Assembly: GCF_014639435.1 (NCBI RefSeq)
Contig: NZ_BMFZ01000001.1
Coordinates: 48,748-112,747, forward strand
Source: Hafnia psychrotolerans
Lineage (GTDB): Bacteria > Pseudomonadota > Gammaproteobacteria > Enterobacterales > Enterobacteriaceae
Direction: 5' to 3'
Length of the DNA stretch: 64,000 nucleotides
Notes under the pieces: generated by a model
The model's database searches: none
Told to the model about the DNA's origin: nothing
What the model saw: the letters and a program-made list of their open reading frames with translations, nothing else
Made by a program: the position numbers and the translations under genes
In this document: in pieces, positions 55,227 to 64,000 of the stretch
Layout: the number at the start of each line of letters is the position of its first letter
How positions within the stretch are numbered: position 1 is the first letter of the stretch

Positions 55227-56876
55227 ATGACTATTGCTTTTACCCGCTGGCCGGATGATCTGGAGCAGCGCTATCGCGAACGCGGTTACTGGCTGGATCT
55301 GCCACTGACCGATATTTTACAACGTCAGAGCGACAACAACGCTGTAGCGATCGCTGATTCAACCTCCAGCCTCAGTTACCGTCAGTTGGCTGCGCACTCG
55401 GACCGGCTGGCTGCTGCGCTGCAACGGCGTGGGCTGAAGTCCGGCGACACGGCACTGGTTCAACTGGGGAATGTCACGGAATTCTATGTGGTGTTTTTCG
55501 CGCTGCTGAAAATCGGCGTCGTGCCCGTCAATGCGCTGTTTAGCCATCAGCGCAGTGAAATGAGTGCCTATGCCTCGCAGATCCAACCCGCGCTGCTGAT
55601 TGCTGACCGCGCCCATGCGCTATTTGCGGATAATGTTTTTGCCGAGGCTTTTATTACGCAGTACCCCTCGCTGCGGGTGATGGCGCTGCTTAATGCGGCG
55701 GCGGATGAAGAATATTCGCTGACGGCCTGGATTGCCGAAGATGCCGATGACTTTCACGCCACGCCGACCCCGGCCAACGAAGTCGCCTTTTTCCAACTCT
55801 CTGGTGGCAGCACAGGTACGCCGAAGCTGATCCCGCGTACCCATAATGATTACTACTACAGCATCCGGCGCAGCGTAGAAATTTGCCGTTTCGATGCTCA
55901 TACCCGCTATTTATGCGCATTGCCAATTGCTCATAACTACCCAATGAGTTCGCCCGGCGCGCTCGGCGTATTTTTTGGCGGCGGCCAGGTCATTCTGGCC
56001 AGCGACCCGAGCGCACAAGTGTGTTTCCCGCTGATTGAACAGCACGCTATCACGGTCACCGCGCTGGTTCCCCCGGCGGTGACGCTGTGGTTGCAGGCGA
56101 TGAGTGAATGGGAAGCGCATCCGTCTCTCGACAGCTTGCAGTTGTTGCAGGTGGGCGGCGCAAAACTGAGTGAAACGCTGGCGGCGCGCATCCCGGCGGA
56201 AATCGGCTGCGCGTTGCAGCAGGTATTTGGCATGGCCGAAGGGCTGGTGAACTACACCCTGCTGGATGACGATGAGCGGCACATTTTCACTACGCAAGGC
56301 ACGCCGATGTCACCCGATGATGAAGTCTGGGTTGCTGACGAACAGGGGAATGCGTTACCTGTCGGCCAGACCGGCCGCCTGATGACGCGTGGGCCTTATA
56401 CCTTCCGCGGTTACTATTTAAGCCCTGAACATAATGCCGAAGCTTTCGACCCACAGGGTTTTTACTGTTCAGGCGATCTGATTTCCCTGACCGAAGACGG
56501 CTATGTGCAGGTGCAGGGGCGGCTGAAAGATCAGATCAATCGTGGCGGCGAAAAAATCGCGGCGGAAGAGATTGAGAATCTGCTATTGCGCCACGCCAGT
56601 GTGATTAACGCCGCGTTGGTGTCGATGCCTGACAGCTTAATGGGCGAGAAAAGCTGCGCATTTGTGGTGACTCACTCAGCGTTCAAACCGGTACAACTGC
56701 GCCGCCATCTGCGTGAGCTGGGCGTCGCGGAATTCAAACTGCCCGATCGCTTTGTGCGGGTTGACCGGCTACCGCTGACACCGGTCGGCAAGGTGGATAA
56801 AAAACATCTGCGCGAAACCCTGGATACGCAACTCTCAATGGTTGCACCAGAACAGACTGAGCCTCAGGGAGAATAA
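55227..56876 (+). CDS. entE: 2,3-dihydroxybenzoate-AMP ligase
   Basis: 549 residues, against 536 in E. coli. Stand-alone adenylation enzyme: [33 protein letters not shown], the GGAKLSE and [13 protein letters not shown] motifs, and [20 protein letters not shown] with the C-terminal Lys loop ([10 protein letters not shown]). It loads dihydroxybenzoate onto the carrier domain of EntB. 9 nt after entC, 3 nt before entB. Confidence 0.95.
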   Translation: MTIAFTRWPDDLEQRYRERGYWLDLPLTDILQRQSDNNAVAIADSTSSLSYRQLAAHSDRLAAALQRRGLKSGDTALVQLGNVTEFYVVFFALLKIGVVPVNALFSHQRSEMSAYASQIQPALLIADRAHALFADNVFAEAFITQYPSLRVMALLNAAADEEYSLTAWIAEDADDFHATPTPANEVAFFQLSGGSTGTPKLIPRTHNDYYYSIRRSVEICRFDAHTRYLCALPIAHNYPMSSPGALGVFFGGGQVILASDPSAQVCFPLIEQHAITVTALVPPAVTLWLQAMSEWEAHPSLDSLQLLQVGGAKLSETLAARIPAEIGCALQQVFGMAEGLVNYTLLDDDERHIFTTQGTPMSPDDEVWVADEQGNALPVGQTGRLMTRGPYTFRGYYLSPEHNAEAFDPQGFYCSGDLISLTEDGYVQVQGRLKDQINRGGEKIAAEEIENLLLRHASVINAALVSMPDSLMGEKSCAFVVTHSAFKPVQLRRHLRELGVAEFKLPDRFVRVDRLPLTPVGKVDKKHLRETLDTQLSMVAPEQTEPQGE

Positions 56877-56879
56877 TTC

Positions 56880-57749
56880 ATGGCCATTCCAAAACTCGAA
56901 TCCTACGCATTGCCTGCGGTGAGTGAACTGCCCGTCAATAAAGTCAAATGGACGGTTGAGCCGCAGCGCGCAGCGTTGTTGATCCACGATATGCAGAAAT
57001 ATTTTCTTAACTTCTGGAGCGAAGATAGCCCGCTGATTCAGCAAGTTGTAGAGAATATTGCTAACCTGCGCCGTTACTGCAAGTCAGTCGGGATCCCGGT
57101 TTTTTATACCGCTCAACCCAATAATCAGAGCGATGAAGATCGCGCGCTACTCAACGACATGTGGGGACCGGGGCTGAATAAACATCCTGACCAGCAGGCG
57201 GTGGTGGATACACTCGCTCCCGACGCTGATGATCAGGTCCTCGTTAAGTGGCGCTACAGCGCATTTCATCGTTCACCGTTGCAGGATATTTTGCAAGAGA
57301 GCGGCCGTGACCAACTACTCATCTGTGGTGTTTACGCACACATCGGCTGCCTGACGACGGCCATTGATGCCTTTATGCGCAACATTCAACCTTTTATGGT
57401 GGCCGACGGTCTGGCTGACTTCTCCCGTGACGAGCATTTGATGGCGCTGCGCTATACCGCCGGTCGCTGTGGGCAGGTGGTGACGACCGCCGAACTGTTG
57501 CCGGATACCGGCAGTCAGGGCATGGCCAGTAAAGCGGCATTGCGAGCGATGATTTTGCCATTATTGGATGACGATAGCGGCGACATCGCCGACGATGAGA
57601 ACTTGATCGACTACGGTCTGGATTCTGTGCGTATTATGGCGCTGGCGACTCGCTGGCGTAAAATCCGCGCTGATATCGATTTTGTCGCGCTGGCCAAAAC
57701 GCCGACCCTTGATGGCTGGTGGCGGCTGCTGTCCGGGGAGAAAGTGTAA
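56880..57749 (+). CDS. entB: Isochorismatase / aryl carrier protein
   Basis: 289 residues. The N-terminal isochorismatase domain (AALLIHDMQKYFLNFW, KWRYSAFHRSPL, LLICGVYAHIGCLTTAIDAFMRNIQPF) releases pyruvate from isochorismate. The C-terminal aryl carrier domain has the phosphopantetheine site in LIDYGLDSVRIM (Ser249; Ser245 in E. coli). It carries the aryl unit to EntF. The stop shares one base with the entA start (TAATG). Confidence 0.96.
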   Translation: MAIPKLESYALPAVSELPVNKVKWTVEPQRAALLIHDMQKYFLNFWSEDSPLIQQVVENIANLRRYCKSVGIPVFYTAQPNNQSDEDRALLNDMWGPGLNKHPDQQAVVDTLAPDADDQVLVKWRYSAFHRSPLQDILQESGRDQLLICGVYAHIGCLTTAIDAFMRNIQPFMVADGLADFSRDEHLMALRYTAGRCGQVVTTAELLPDTGSQGMASKAALRAMILPLLDDDSGDIADDENLIDYGLDSVRIMALATRWRKIRADIDFVALAKTPTLDGWWRLLSGEKV

Positions 57750-58507
57750 TGAGTACGGTATGGGATTTTAGCGGTAAGCAAGTTTGGGTGACCGGCGCGG
57801 GGCAGGGGATTGGTCTGCACACCGCGCTGGCGTTTCAGAACGCGGGCGCGACAGTGACAGGTTTTGATAAAGCGTTCAGCGGCGAGACCTATCCATTTCG
57901 TACGCAAGTGATGGACATCACCGACAGCCAGTCGGTGATGTCTGTTTGCCAACGGTTGTTGGTTGAACAACCGGTGCTGGACGTGCTGGTCAATGGCGCA
58001 GGTATTTTGCGCATGGGCGCGACGGATGACATCAGCGACAGCGATTGGCAGGAGTGTCTGGCAGTGAATGCGGGCGGGGCATTCAACCTGTTCCGTCATA
58101 CGCTGCCGGTATTCCGCCGCCAAAAACGCGGCGCGATTGTCAGTATTGCCTCCAACGCTGCCCATGTGCCGCGCGTCGGGATGTCGGCCTACTGCGCCTC
58201 GAAAGCGGCGCTGCGGAGCTTGTGTTTAACCGTCGGCCTGGAAATGGCCCCGTTCGGCGTGCGTTGTAATCTGGTGTCGCCGGGCTCGACCAATACGCCA
58301 ATGCAGCAGGCGATGTGGCAAACGCCCGACGCCGAACAGCGCACCATTGCCGGATTTCCCGACCAGTTCAAACTGGGGATTCCGCTCGGCAAAATTGCGC
58401 TGCCGCAGGAGGTGGCCGACGCCGTGTTGTTCCTGGCCTCCGACAGCGCGAGCCATATTACGATGCAGGATATGGTGATCGACGGTGGCGCGACACTGAG
58501 TGCCTGA
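57749..58507 (+). CDS. entA: 2,3-dihydro-2,3-dihydroxybenzoate dehydrogenase
   Basis: 252 residues from the ATG at 57749 that overlaps the entB stop. Short-chain dehydrogenase: NAD-binding VTGAGQGIGLHTA, catalytic YCASKAAL with Tyr and Lys, and SPGSTNTPMQ. It oxidises the dihydrodiol to dihydroxybenzoate. The 3' end overlaps entD by 8 nt. Confidence 0.95.
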   Translation: MSTVWDFSGKQVWVTGAGQGIGLHTALAFQNAGATVTGFDKAFSGETYPFRTQVMDITDSQSVMSVCQRLLVEQPVLDVLVNGAGILRMGATDDISDSDWQECLAVNAGGAFNLFRHTLPVFRRQKRGAIVSIASNAAHVPRVGMSAYCASKAALRSLCLTVGLEMAPFGVRCNLVSPGSTNTPMQQAMWQTPDAEQRTIAGFPDQFKLGIPLGKIALPQEVADAVLFLASDSASHITMQDMVIDGGATLSA

Positions 58508-59216
58508 CTCATTTATTACCGCCGTCGAGTGGCTGAACCTGCCGCAGGCGGCGCCGTTTCCGGGTAAAATTGCGCGCTGTCACTTTGCGGTGACAGCCTA
58601 TTGCGACGCGTTGTTTGCGGAGCTTGGCGTGGTTTTCCCTTCCTCCTTACTCCGCGCCGTACCCAAACGACGCGCTGAGTTTTTGGCTGGGCGCTATCTG
58701 GCGTCGAGGGTTTTAGACTCACTCGGCTACCCGCACTTCACTATTGAGATCGGCGAGGATCGCGCACCGCGTTGGCCGCAAACCGTCAGAGGTTCGATCA
58801 GTCATAACCAAGATACGGTGCTGTGTGTGGCGCAGCGTTACGAGACTTCACCGCCGTTGGGCGGCGTAGGTATTGATGTTGAAACCTTGATGGAAGAGCA
58901 GCAGGCGCTGGATTTTTTGCCGATGATTGTCAACGGCGCGGAATATGAACGGCTTCGCCGTCACCCGCAGCTCTCTCTTTCTGTATTACTGACTTTAACC
59001 TTCTCGGCGAAAGAGAGCCTGTTTAAAATGCTCTATCCGCAGGTGGGCAGGTTGTTTGGTTTTCTTGACGCACAGCTCGTCTCCCTGAATGAAGAGGAAT
59101 GCCGCTTCACGCTGGAGTTAACCATGACGTTAAATGAGCGTTTGCGTGCCGGAATGCGCTTTGAGGGCGTCTATCAGTTGCGTTGTCATGACATTCTCAC
59201 TTTCCTTTATTACTGA
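58500..59216 (+). CDS. entD: 4'-phosphopantetheinyl transferase EntD
   Basis: 238 residues, GTG start inside the last codons of entA. Sfp/EntD-type transferase that activates the carrier domains of EntB and EntF: RRAEFLAGRYLA, PRWPQTVRGSISHNQDTVLC, the Mg-binding GVGIDVETL and FSAKESLFKMLYP. In E. coli entD lies beside fepA and the last gene of entCEBA is the thioesterase entH; here entD takes that place and entH is not found in the window. Confidence 0.92.
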   Translation: MPDSFITAVEWLNLPQAAPFPGKIARCHFAVTAYCDALFAELGVVFPSSLLRAVPKRRAEFLAGRYLASRVLDSLGYPHFTIEIGEDRAPRWPQTVRGSISHNQDTVLCVAQRYETSPPLGGVGIDVETLMEEQQALDFLPMIVNGAEYERLRRHPQLSLSVLLTLTFSAKESLFKMLYPQVGRLFGFLDAQLVSLNEEECRFTLELTMTLNERLRAGMRFEGVYQLRCHDILTFLYY

Positions 59217-59369
59217 TTCAGACCGCGATGATGGCGAGCATCACCAACGCTTCATGCAACATCATAAAGGGGAGATAATTCCTTCCTGATACTGGAGATG
59301 CTGAAAAATTCATGTCTCTGCCTTTTCAGCCGATACACTGGTATCACTCCTTTATTTTCAGAGATCGTT

Positions 59370-59705
59370 ATGAAATACATCAGCGTTCTAGTGGTGGCTG
59401 CGGGCATCAGCCTTCTGTCGGGTTGTTCAAGCATTGATAAACCGGTCGGTTCTGCCACCTACCGCCCGCTCAACGCCAGCGGGATCAAAGGTGAAGCGAG
59501 TTACACCTTGTCCATAATTGCTCCGCTTGAACGTAGCCGCCGCGAAGATACCTTCAAAAAAATCTATGACTTTTGCGGCGGAAAGTACGACATTTTGGGT
59601 GAAAGCAACGACGGACGTGAAGTTCACCTGACGTTCTTATGTACCAAAAATTTGGTGCCATCTGGGGCTATTTATATTAACCGCTCCAATGGAACCACCT
59701 GGTAA
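59370..59705 (+). CDS. Small lipoprotein of unknown function
   Basis: 111 residues from the ATG at 59370; the open frame from 59298 is rejected because the signal peptide starts at MKYISVLVVAAG. Lipobox LSGC (Cys19), followed by SSIDKP. The mature part is short, with two Cys residues (FCGGKY, LCTKNL) that could form a disulfide. I do not recognise the family. Encoded alone between the siderophore cluster and asr. Confidence 0.75.
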   Translation: MKYISVLVVAAGISLLSGCSSIDKPVGSATYRPLNASGIKGEASYTLSIIAPLERSRREDTFKKIYDFCGGKYDILGESNDGREVHLTFLCTKNLVPSGAIYINRSNGTTW

Positions 59706-59749
59706 TCGCCCGCACCTGACCTTCGCACCAGCGTCAAAACGGCAGTATT

Positions 59750-59794
59750 GTGAGTGAATGTACATATGGTTACTTACCGACACCATTCACTCAC
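59750..59794. promoter_or_regulatory. 11-bp inverted repeat flanking the RstA-like box of asr
   Basis: GTGAGTGAATG (59750-59760) and CATTCACTCAC (59784-59794) are perfect inverted arms on either side of the RstA-like box, about 90-130 nt before asr. It may be a second operator or a DNA/RNA hairpin in the promoter. Confidence 0.55.
59761..59774 (+). promoter_or_regulatory. RstA-box-like site upstream of asr
   Basis: TACATATGGTTACT fits the RstA box TACATNTNGTTACA at all defined positions but the last. RstA (RstB sensor) activates asr at low pH in E. coli. Confidence 0.75.
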
Positions 59795-59881
59795 TTACTT
59801 CCCGCCTACAAAAGCTTAATCTTTTTTCAACGGCCCGGCAGTGTAGGGCATACCTAAACAATAAAACGCAAAGGAATTAAA

Positions 59882-60361
59882 ATGAAAAAAGTATTAGCTC
59901 TGGTTGTTGCTGCTGCGATGGGTCTGTCTTCTGTTGCGTTCGCTGCTGAAACTACCGCGACGCCAGCACCTGCTACAACGACTGCTGCGGCAGTTAAAGC
60001 TCCGGCTAAACATGTTGTTAAAAAATCACATAAAAAACCTGCTCAGAAAGCGCAGGCTGCTAAGAAACACGTGAAACACGCTAAGAAAGCGGCTCCTGTT
60101 GCTCAGAAAGCGCAGGCTGCTAAGAAACACGTGAAACACGCTAAGAAAGCGGAGAAAGCGCAGGCTGCTAAAAAACACGTGAAACACGCTAAGAAAGCGG
60201 CTCCTGTTGCTCAGAAAGCGCAGGCTGCTAAAAAACACGTGAAACACGCTAAGAAAGCGGCTCCTGTTGCTCAGAAAGCACAGGCTGCTAAAAAACACGT
60301 TAAACATGTGAAACACGTTAAAAAAGCGGCTCCAGCTGCAAAAAGTACTCCAGCAGCATAA
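59882..60361 (+). CDS. asr: Acid shock protein Asr
   Basis: 159 residues, longer than E. coli Asr (about 102). Sec signal peptide ending AFA, then an Ala/Thr/Pro stretch and about five Lys/His/Ala-rich repeats ([20 protein letters not shown]). Very basic, disordered periplasmic protein, induced by acid; E. coli Asr is thought to protect envelope proteins. SD AAGGA. An RstA-like box lies upstream and ydgU downstream, as in E. coli. Confidence 0.93.
   Translation: MKKVLALVVAAAMGLSSVAFAAETTATPAPATTTAAAVKAPAKHVVKKSHKKPAQKAQAAKKHVKHAKKAAPVAQKAQAAKKHVKHAKKAEKAQAAKKHVKHAKKAAPVAQKAQAAKKHVKHAKKAAPVAQKAQAAKKHVKHVKHVKKAAPAAKSTPAA
60041..60339 (+). repeat. About 60-bp tandem repeat inside asr
   Basis: Five units starting near GCTCAGAAAGCGCAGGCTGC, nearly identical in DNA; one has lost the GCTCCTGTTGCTCA part and the last is more diverged. 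The low divergence suggests recent expansion, and copy number may vary between strains. Confidence 0.85.
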
Positions 60362-60413
60362 GTCAAACAGTGGGGTGAGTAATATGACTCCCCATTATCC
60401 TGACTGATGATTA

Positions 60414-60437
60414 AACACCCGGCTTGCCGGGTGTTTT
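60414..60437 (+). terminator. Hairpin between asr and ydgU
   Basis: AACACCCGG-CTTG-CCGGGTGTTTTT: perfect stem, tetraloop, T-run. It should end most asr transcripts, with read-through feeding ydgU. Confidence 0.88.
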
Positions 60438-60468
60438 TGTCTTCCGCTTTGGCCTGAGGTATTGAACC

Positions 60469-60552
60469 ATGATGCTGCATCGATACCGGTTTGAAATCAC
60501 CCTGAGTGGACTGATCCTTTGCGGTTTCATCACCATCACCTTCTATTTATAA
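60469..60552 (+). CDS. ydgU: Small membrane protein YdgU
   Basis: 27 residues (MMLHRYRFEITLSGLILCGF, then ITITFYL) with a GAGG SD about 9 nt upstream. The RYRFE motif, one membrane segment and final FYL match E. coli YdgU, also 27 residues and also right behind asr. An ATG one codon later is the alternative start. Function unknown. Confidence 0.82.
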   Translation: MMLHRYRFEITLSGLILCGFITITFYL

Positions 60553-60627
60553 CGCGCAAAAAACAGCCTATCCCTATGGGACGTCCTGCCCACGATGTTG
60601 TCATGGTCTATCAGAGACCCGGGAAAA

Positions 60628-61329
60628 TCAGACTTCGAGAGTAAATAACCTTCTGAAGGCCAGTTTGCCGCTGGAGGTGATGTTGACTTCCCGGAAGCCC
60701 GGCACGCGGGTTAACCAACCTTTTTGTTCGCAGTGGGTGAAGAACGCTGCACCCGCATCTCCGCCGAGGTGAAAACGTCGTTCGCTCCAGTCGAGGCAGG
60801 CGCAGCAGGCTTTACGCCTTGTCTTTGTATCCAGAACAACGCCTAACGCTTGAAACCTTTTGCGGCCTTCAGGCGTCATTGACGTACCCTCAGAGTCAAA
60901 CCATCCTTCATTGACCATCACGTCATAGATCTTAACGGCGACTTCACCGGCCAGATGGTCGTAACAGGTGCGGGTGGTTCTTAACCCCATCGGTGCGCGG
61001 GTTTCCGGAGGCACGATCCTTTTCCATGACACCCCCATCATCGTCTCAATCAATTCGGCAATGTCATGTCCCGCCAGACGATAATAGCGGTGCCGTCCTT
61101 GCGAAAGGCAGGTCACCATTTTTTCATTGAAAAGCCGGGACAGATGCGCGCTGGCCGTCGAAGAGGCGATATCTGCCACTATGCTGAGCTCCGTTGCTGT
61201 CCATGCCCGTCCATCCATTAAAGCGCAAAGCATTTTGACTCTGGAGGGATCAGACATCGCCGCCGCAATGGCTGATATTGAGCGTTCGAGTGAGTCATTA
61301 TCTTCAACCGGTTCACGTTTTTTAAGCAT
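60628..61329 (-). CDS. ArsR-type winged-helix regulator with C-terminal extension
   Basis: 233 residues. The N-terminal ArsR fold (about 12-95) shows MSDPSRVKMLCALMDGRAWTATELSIVADIASSTASAHLSRL. The C-terminal half has Cys residues (ACCACLDWSERRFHLGG) in a stretch seen in a subgroup of ArsR-like regulators; it may bind metal or another ligand. It starts 2 nt after the ACT gene, so it is the last gene of a three-gene operon and may regulate it. Confidence 0.82.
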   Translation of the reverse strand: MLKKREPVEDNDSLERSISAIAAAMSDPSRVKMLCALMDGRAWTATELSIVADIASSTASAHLSRLFNEKMVTCLSQGRHRYYRLAGHDIAELIETMMGVSWKRIVPPETRAPMGLRTTRTCYDHLAGEVAVKIYDVMVNEGWFDSEGTSMTPEGRKRFQALGVVLDTKTRRKACCACLDWSERRFHLGGDAGAAFFTHCEQKGWLTRVPGFREVNITSSGKLAFRRLFTLEV

Positions 61330-61331
61330 GT

Positions 61332-61724
61332 TTACTCACCCTGAACGGCCCACTTTTCGGTTAATTGGCGCGCGATAATATCATTGTCCGTAATGAGGAT
61401 GAGTTGATTTGCATGGTCACTGTATTGCGTCAGGATGTTGATGCCTTTTTCAGCCAACGCTGCGGCTATTTCCCCCAACTCGCCGGGGCGTTCCTGCTTG
61501 AGTTTTCGGATCAGAGGCCGATGAATTTTTCGCACCTCAATACCTGCGCTTTCAAGCGCGAGCCTGGCTTTCAGGCCATCTTCAACCAGAAAATGGGCGT
61601 GGCACTGTGAACCTATTGTAAATAGGCCGCCGCCTTCAAGTCCCACGCCATTATGCCCGAGGGTTGCGCCTAAAAGGGCCAGTTCACCCGGCACATTTTT
61701 CAAAATGACATGAATATCATGCAT
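61332..61724 (-). CDS. Double ACT-domain protein
   Basis: 130 residues. Two ACT-like repeats: [22 protein letters not shown] at the start and [26 protein letters not shown] at about residue 79. ACT domains bind amino acids or other small ligands. No catalytic domain is attached. It overlaps the upstream ABM gene by 8 nt and precedes the ArsR gene, which suggests a ligand-sensing partner. Confidence 0.8.
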   Translation of the reverse strand: MHDIHVILKNVPGELALLGATLGHNGVGLEGGGLFTIGSQCHAHFLVEDGLKARLALESAGIEVRKIHRPLIRKLKQERPGELGEIAAALAEKGINILTQYSDHANQLILITDNDIIARQLTEKWAVQGE

Positions 61725-62043
61725 GGCTTAACCTCCTGTTTTCTGATGAGTAATCTCTGACAACATGCGCAATGCGGATCCGGTAAAAGGAAAATACGGA
61801 TTCACGTCCTTCAGCTTGTGCCGCTTTGTGAAAGATATTTTTCTTCCAGGCAAGCACCGACTCTTCATCTTGCCACCACGATAACGAAAGGATTTTCCCC
61901 TCCGTCGTCAGGCTTTGGAAACGCTCTATAGAAATAAAACCGGCTATGTCAGCCAGCAGGGGTTTTAATTCGGCAGCGAGCTCAAGATAGCGCGCTTGTT
62001 TAGCCGGAACGGTATCCGCCTCGAAAATCACTGCGATCATCAT
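61717..62043 (-). CDS. Antibiotic biosynthesis monooxygenase (ABM) domain protein
   Basis: 108 residues from the ATG at 62043 (AGAGAGAAGA before it); the longer frame to 62136 crosses the end of the glucan synthase gene. Single ABM ferredoxin-like domain: [48 protein letters not shown]. Relatives act on quinones or aromatic compounds or degrade haem; the substrate is unknown. First gene of the ABM-ACT-ArsR operon. Confidence 0.8.
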   Translation of the reverse strand: MMIAVIFEADTVPAKQARYLELAAELKPLLADIAGFISIERFQSLTTEGKILSLSWWQDEESVLAWKKNIFHKAAQAEGRESVFSFYRIRIAHVVRDYSSENRRLSHA

Positions 62044-62120
62044 TCTTCTCTCTGGTGTAGGAATGAGCATCACTTTACTGGATTCAACATGTGATGCTTC
62101 GGTGTGGAGCGAAATGTGCA

Positions 62121-64000
62121 TCACTCCGCCAGCCACACTTTCACCACATGATTTTCACCGTCGTCGGTCAGCGGGATCATTCCGTCCGCCAGCGGTTGTT
62201 CATCCATCATTACCTGATAGGTTCCTTCGCCGCGTTGGACGGTGATCTGGTACTGGCTATTGCCTTGTTGATAGGTGAGGGTAACCTGCGGCCAGTCAGC
62301 AGGCAGGCGGGTATTGATGGAGATAAACTCGCCATGACGCTGAATACCCAGCAGTGACTCAGTGATCAACCGGTAGGTCCAGCCGGCGGAACCGGTGTAC
62401 CAGCTCCAGCCACCGCGTCCGTTATGTGGGTCGACGGTGTAAATATCAGCCGTGATGACGTATGGCTCGACTTTATAGCGTTCAACAGCGTCAGTCGTGA
62501 GGCTGTGATTGATTGGGTTAATCAGCCGCATTAGCTGCCACGCCCGCTCAATGTTACCCATTTCGGCGAAGGCCATGACCGCCCAAATAGCACCGTGAGT
62601 GTACTGGCCGCCGTTCTCGCGCACGCCAGGCAGGTAACCCCGAATGTAGCCGGGGTTCGGTCCGTCACCATTGAATGGGGGGGTCAGTAGTTTAATCACT
62701 CCTGTTTCATCGTCGACCAGCCGCGCATCCAGTTCTTTCATGGCCTGCTGGCTGCGTTGCGGGTCGCCTGCGCCGGAAATGACCGACCAACTCTGTGCGA
62801 TGGCGTCAATCTGACACTCATTGTTAAGGTGCGATCCGAGAGTTTCTCCGTTGTCAAAATAGCCACGCAGATACCATTCACCGTCCCAGGCGTTATCGTG
62901 CAGGTTCTGTTTAAGCGTGGCAGCCTGTTGGCGGCACAGGGTGGCGACGTCGGGATGATCCAGCCGTTCGGCCAGCGCCGCGAAGCGTTGCAGGACATTG
63001 TAAAGGAAGAAACCGAGCCACACGCTTTCGCCCTGGCCCTTGATGCCGACATTATTCATGCCGTCATTCCAGTCCCCGGCGCCCATCAGCGGCAGGCCGT
63101 TTTTGCCAAAGTTCAGGCCATGTTTGATGGCACGCACGCCATGCTCAAACAGCGATTCGCTCAGTTGACTGAGGGTTGGCTGCTCGTAGAATGACTCCTC
63201 TTCCGGTGCCAGCAGGCGTGCTTCGATATAGCCGACTGGCTGTTGCGCGATGCCGGTGTCGCCGGTCACGTCGATGTAGTGGCACATCGCCAGCGGCAGC
63301 CACAGGTAGTCATCTGAACAGCGGGTACGCACACCATTACCGGATGGCGGATGCCACCAGTGCTGGACATCGCCTTCGACAAATTGACGTGATGCACACA
63401 GCAGGATCTGCTCGCGCATCCGCTCCGGTGCCGCGTGGGTCAATGAGAGGGTGTCCTGCAACTGGTCGCGGAATCCAAATGCGCCACCAGATTGGTAATA
63501 GCCGCTGCGCGCCATGATACGGCAGGCCAGCGTCTGGTAAATCAGCCAGCCGTTAGCCAGCAAATTGACCGCCGGTTCCGGGGTAGTGATCTGAATTCTA
63601 TCCAACACCTGATGCCAGTGCTGGTGAATATTATCCAGTTCGCTGCGGGCCGTGCCTTCATTGAGGAACTGGCCGATAAGCTGTTCTGCCTCTTGTGCGC
63701 TCTGCCCTAAACCTAAGGCGAAGACGAAAGTGCGTTGGTCGCCGTCAATCAGCGTGGTGGCAGATTGCACCGCGCCGCACGGATCGAGGGCCGCGCCGGT
63801 TTTACCTGACAGCCGTTGCTGCAACATACTGGCTGGCGAGGCCGCCGATCCGTTGCGGCCCAGAAACTCGCGGCGGTCGCCGCTCACTGAACAGTGTACG
63901 CCGGTAACGGCAAAGAAACCGGTGCGCTCAGCACCATTTCCGCCATAAAGGTTGGTTGCGAGCACGCTGCAACCCCGGTCTGTAGGGCCGGAACGGGTAA
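62121..64000 (-). CDS. Cyclic beta-1,2-glucan synthase, C-terminal part (cut by window end)
   Basis: About 626 residues of the 3' end; the frame stays open through position 64000, so the start of the gene is outside. The sequence is a GH94 (cellobiose/cellodextrin phosphorylase-like) domain: GGNGAERTGFFAVTG, GFRDQLQDTLSLTHAAPERMREQ, GAGDWNDGMNNVGIKGQGESVW with the catalytic Asp, and NGGQYTHGAIWAVMAF. NdvB/ChvB-type synthases make periplasmic cyclic glucans used in osmotic adaptation and plant or host interaction. Full-length members have about 2800 residues. Confidence 0.92.
   Translation of the reverse strand, partial: TRSGPTDRGCSVLATNLYGGNGAERTGFFAVTGVHCSVSGDRREFLGRNGSAASPASMLQQRLSGKTGAALDPCGAVQSATTLIDGDQRTFVFALGLGQSAQEAEQLIGQFLNEGTARSELDNIHQHWHQVLDRIQITTPEPAVNLLANGWLIYQTLACRIMARSGYYQSGGAFGFRDQLQDTLSLTHAAPERMREQILLCASRQFVEGDVQHWWHPPSGNGVRTRCSDDYLWLPLAMCHYIDVTGDTGIAQQPVGYIEARLLAPEEESFYEQPTLSQLSESLFEHGVRAIKHGLNFGKNGLPLMGAGDWNDGMNNVGIKGQGESVWLGFFLYNVLQRFAALAERLDHPDVATLCRQQAATLKQNLHDNAWDGEWYLRGYFDNGETLGSHLNNECQIDAIAQSWSVISGAGDPQRSQQAMKELDARLVDDETGVIKLLTPPFNGDGPNPGYIRGYLPGVRENGGQYTHGAIWAVMAFAEMGNIERAWQLMRLINPINHSLTTDAVERYKVEPYVITADIYTVDPHNGRGGWSWYTGSAGWTYRLITESLLGIQRHGEFISINTRLPADWPQVTLTYQQGNSQYQITVQRGEGTYQVMMDEQPLADGMIPLTDDGENHVVKVWLAE

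Noticed and set aside
60041..60339. CRISPR-like regular repeats
   Set aside because: The units are contiguous, in frame with the Asr protein and have no unique spacers; they are a coding tandem repeat.
62121..62136. Overlap of the ABM gene with the glucan synthase gene
   Set aside because: It exists only if the ABM frame is started at 62136; the ATG at 62043 has a proper SD and family start, so the genes do not overlap.

Overview
The window is chromosomal DNA of an enterobacterium. The backbone fadE-gmhA-yafJ-yafK-dinB-pepD-gpt-frsA-crl-proB-proA-tRNA-Thr has the gene order known from Escherichia coli and Yersinia. It also carries mtnKA, a plant-type LuxR solo and a cyclic beta-glucan synthase end, which suggests a Rahnella/Rouxiella/Ewingella/Serratia-like, probably plant- or soil-associated member of Yersiniaceae. 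The genus is inferred from gene content only.

Layout. 1-707: non-coding repeat DNA forming a ~500-bp imperfect palindrome of hairpin/T-run units. 708-2422 (-): a three-lipoprotein operon (CsgG-like, DUF4810, DUF799). 2745-5086: divergent mtnA and mtnK of methionine salvage around three MetJ boxes. 5193-19296: housekeeping backbone with recognisable FadR and LexA sites and three copies of a ~130-bp intergenic repeat. 19274-21059: a 1.8-kb island at tRNA-Thr bounded by perfect 32-bp direct repeats; it holds one AT-rich DUF5677-like gene and what may be the first codons of a P4-type integrase. 21188-22297: a NIPSNAP-like gene, an Ash/P4-immunity-like stretch and a Ner-like DNA-binding gene.

22407-38306 is the most interesting accessory block: a GntR regulator, two M20 hydrolases, two complete peptide/opine-type ABC importers, a proline iminopeptidase-like hydrolase and a LuxR solo. 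The LuxR has Met and Trp at the two ligand-pocket positions (TraR W57 and Y61) that mark plant-responsive solos of the OryR/PsoR/PipR type, and it sits between the iminopeptidase gene and a peptide importer, as in the PipR system of plant-associated Pseudomonas. A shared palindromic motif lies upstream of both neighbouring transcription units.

38474-59216 is an iron block: a YncE-like beta-propeller gene, then a complete catecholate (enterobactin-type) cluster fepA, fes-ybdZ-entF, fepDGC, entS, fepB and entCEBA-entD, with four Fur-box-like palindromes in the divergent promoters. A YoeB/YefM toxin-antitoxin pair sits between entS and fepB, and entD ends the entCEBA operon.

59370-64000 holds a small lipoprotein, asr (acid-shock protein) with an RstA-box-like promoter and the tiny ydgU gene behind it, an ABM-ACT-ArsR operon, and the 3' end of a cyclic beta-1,2-glucan synthase gene that runs off the window.
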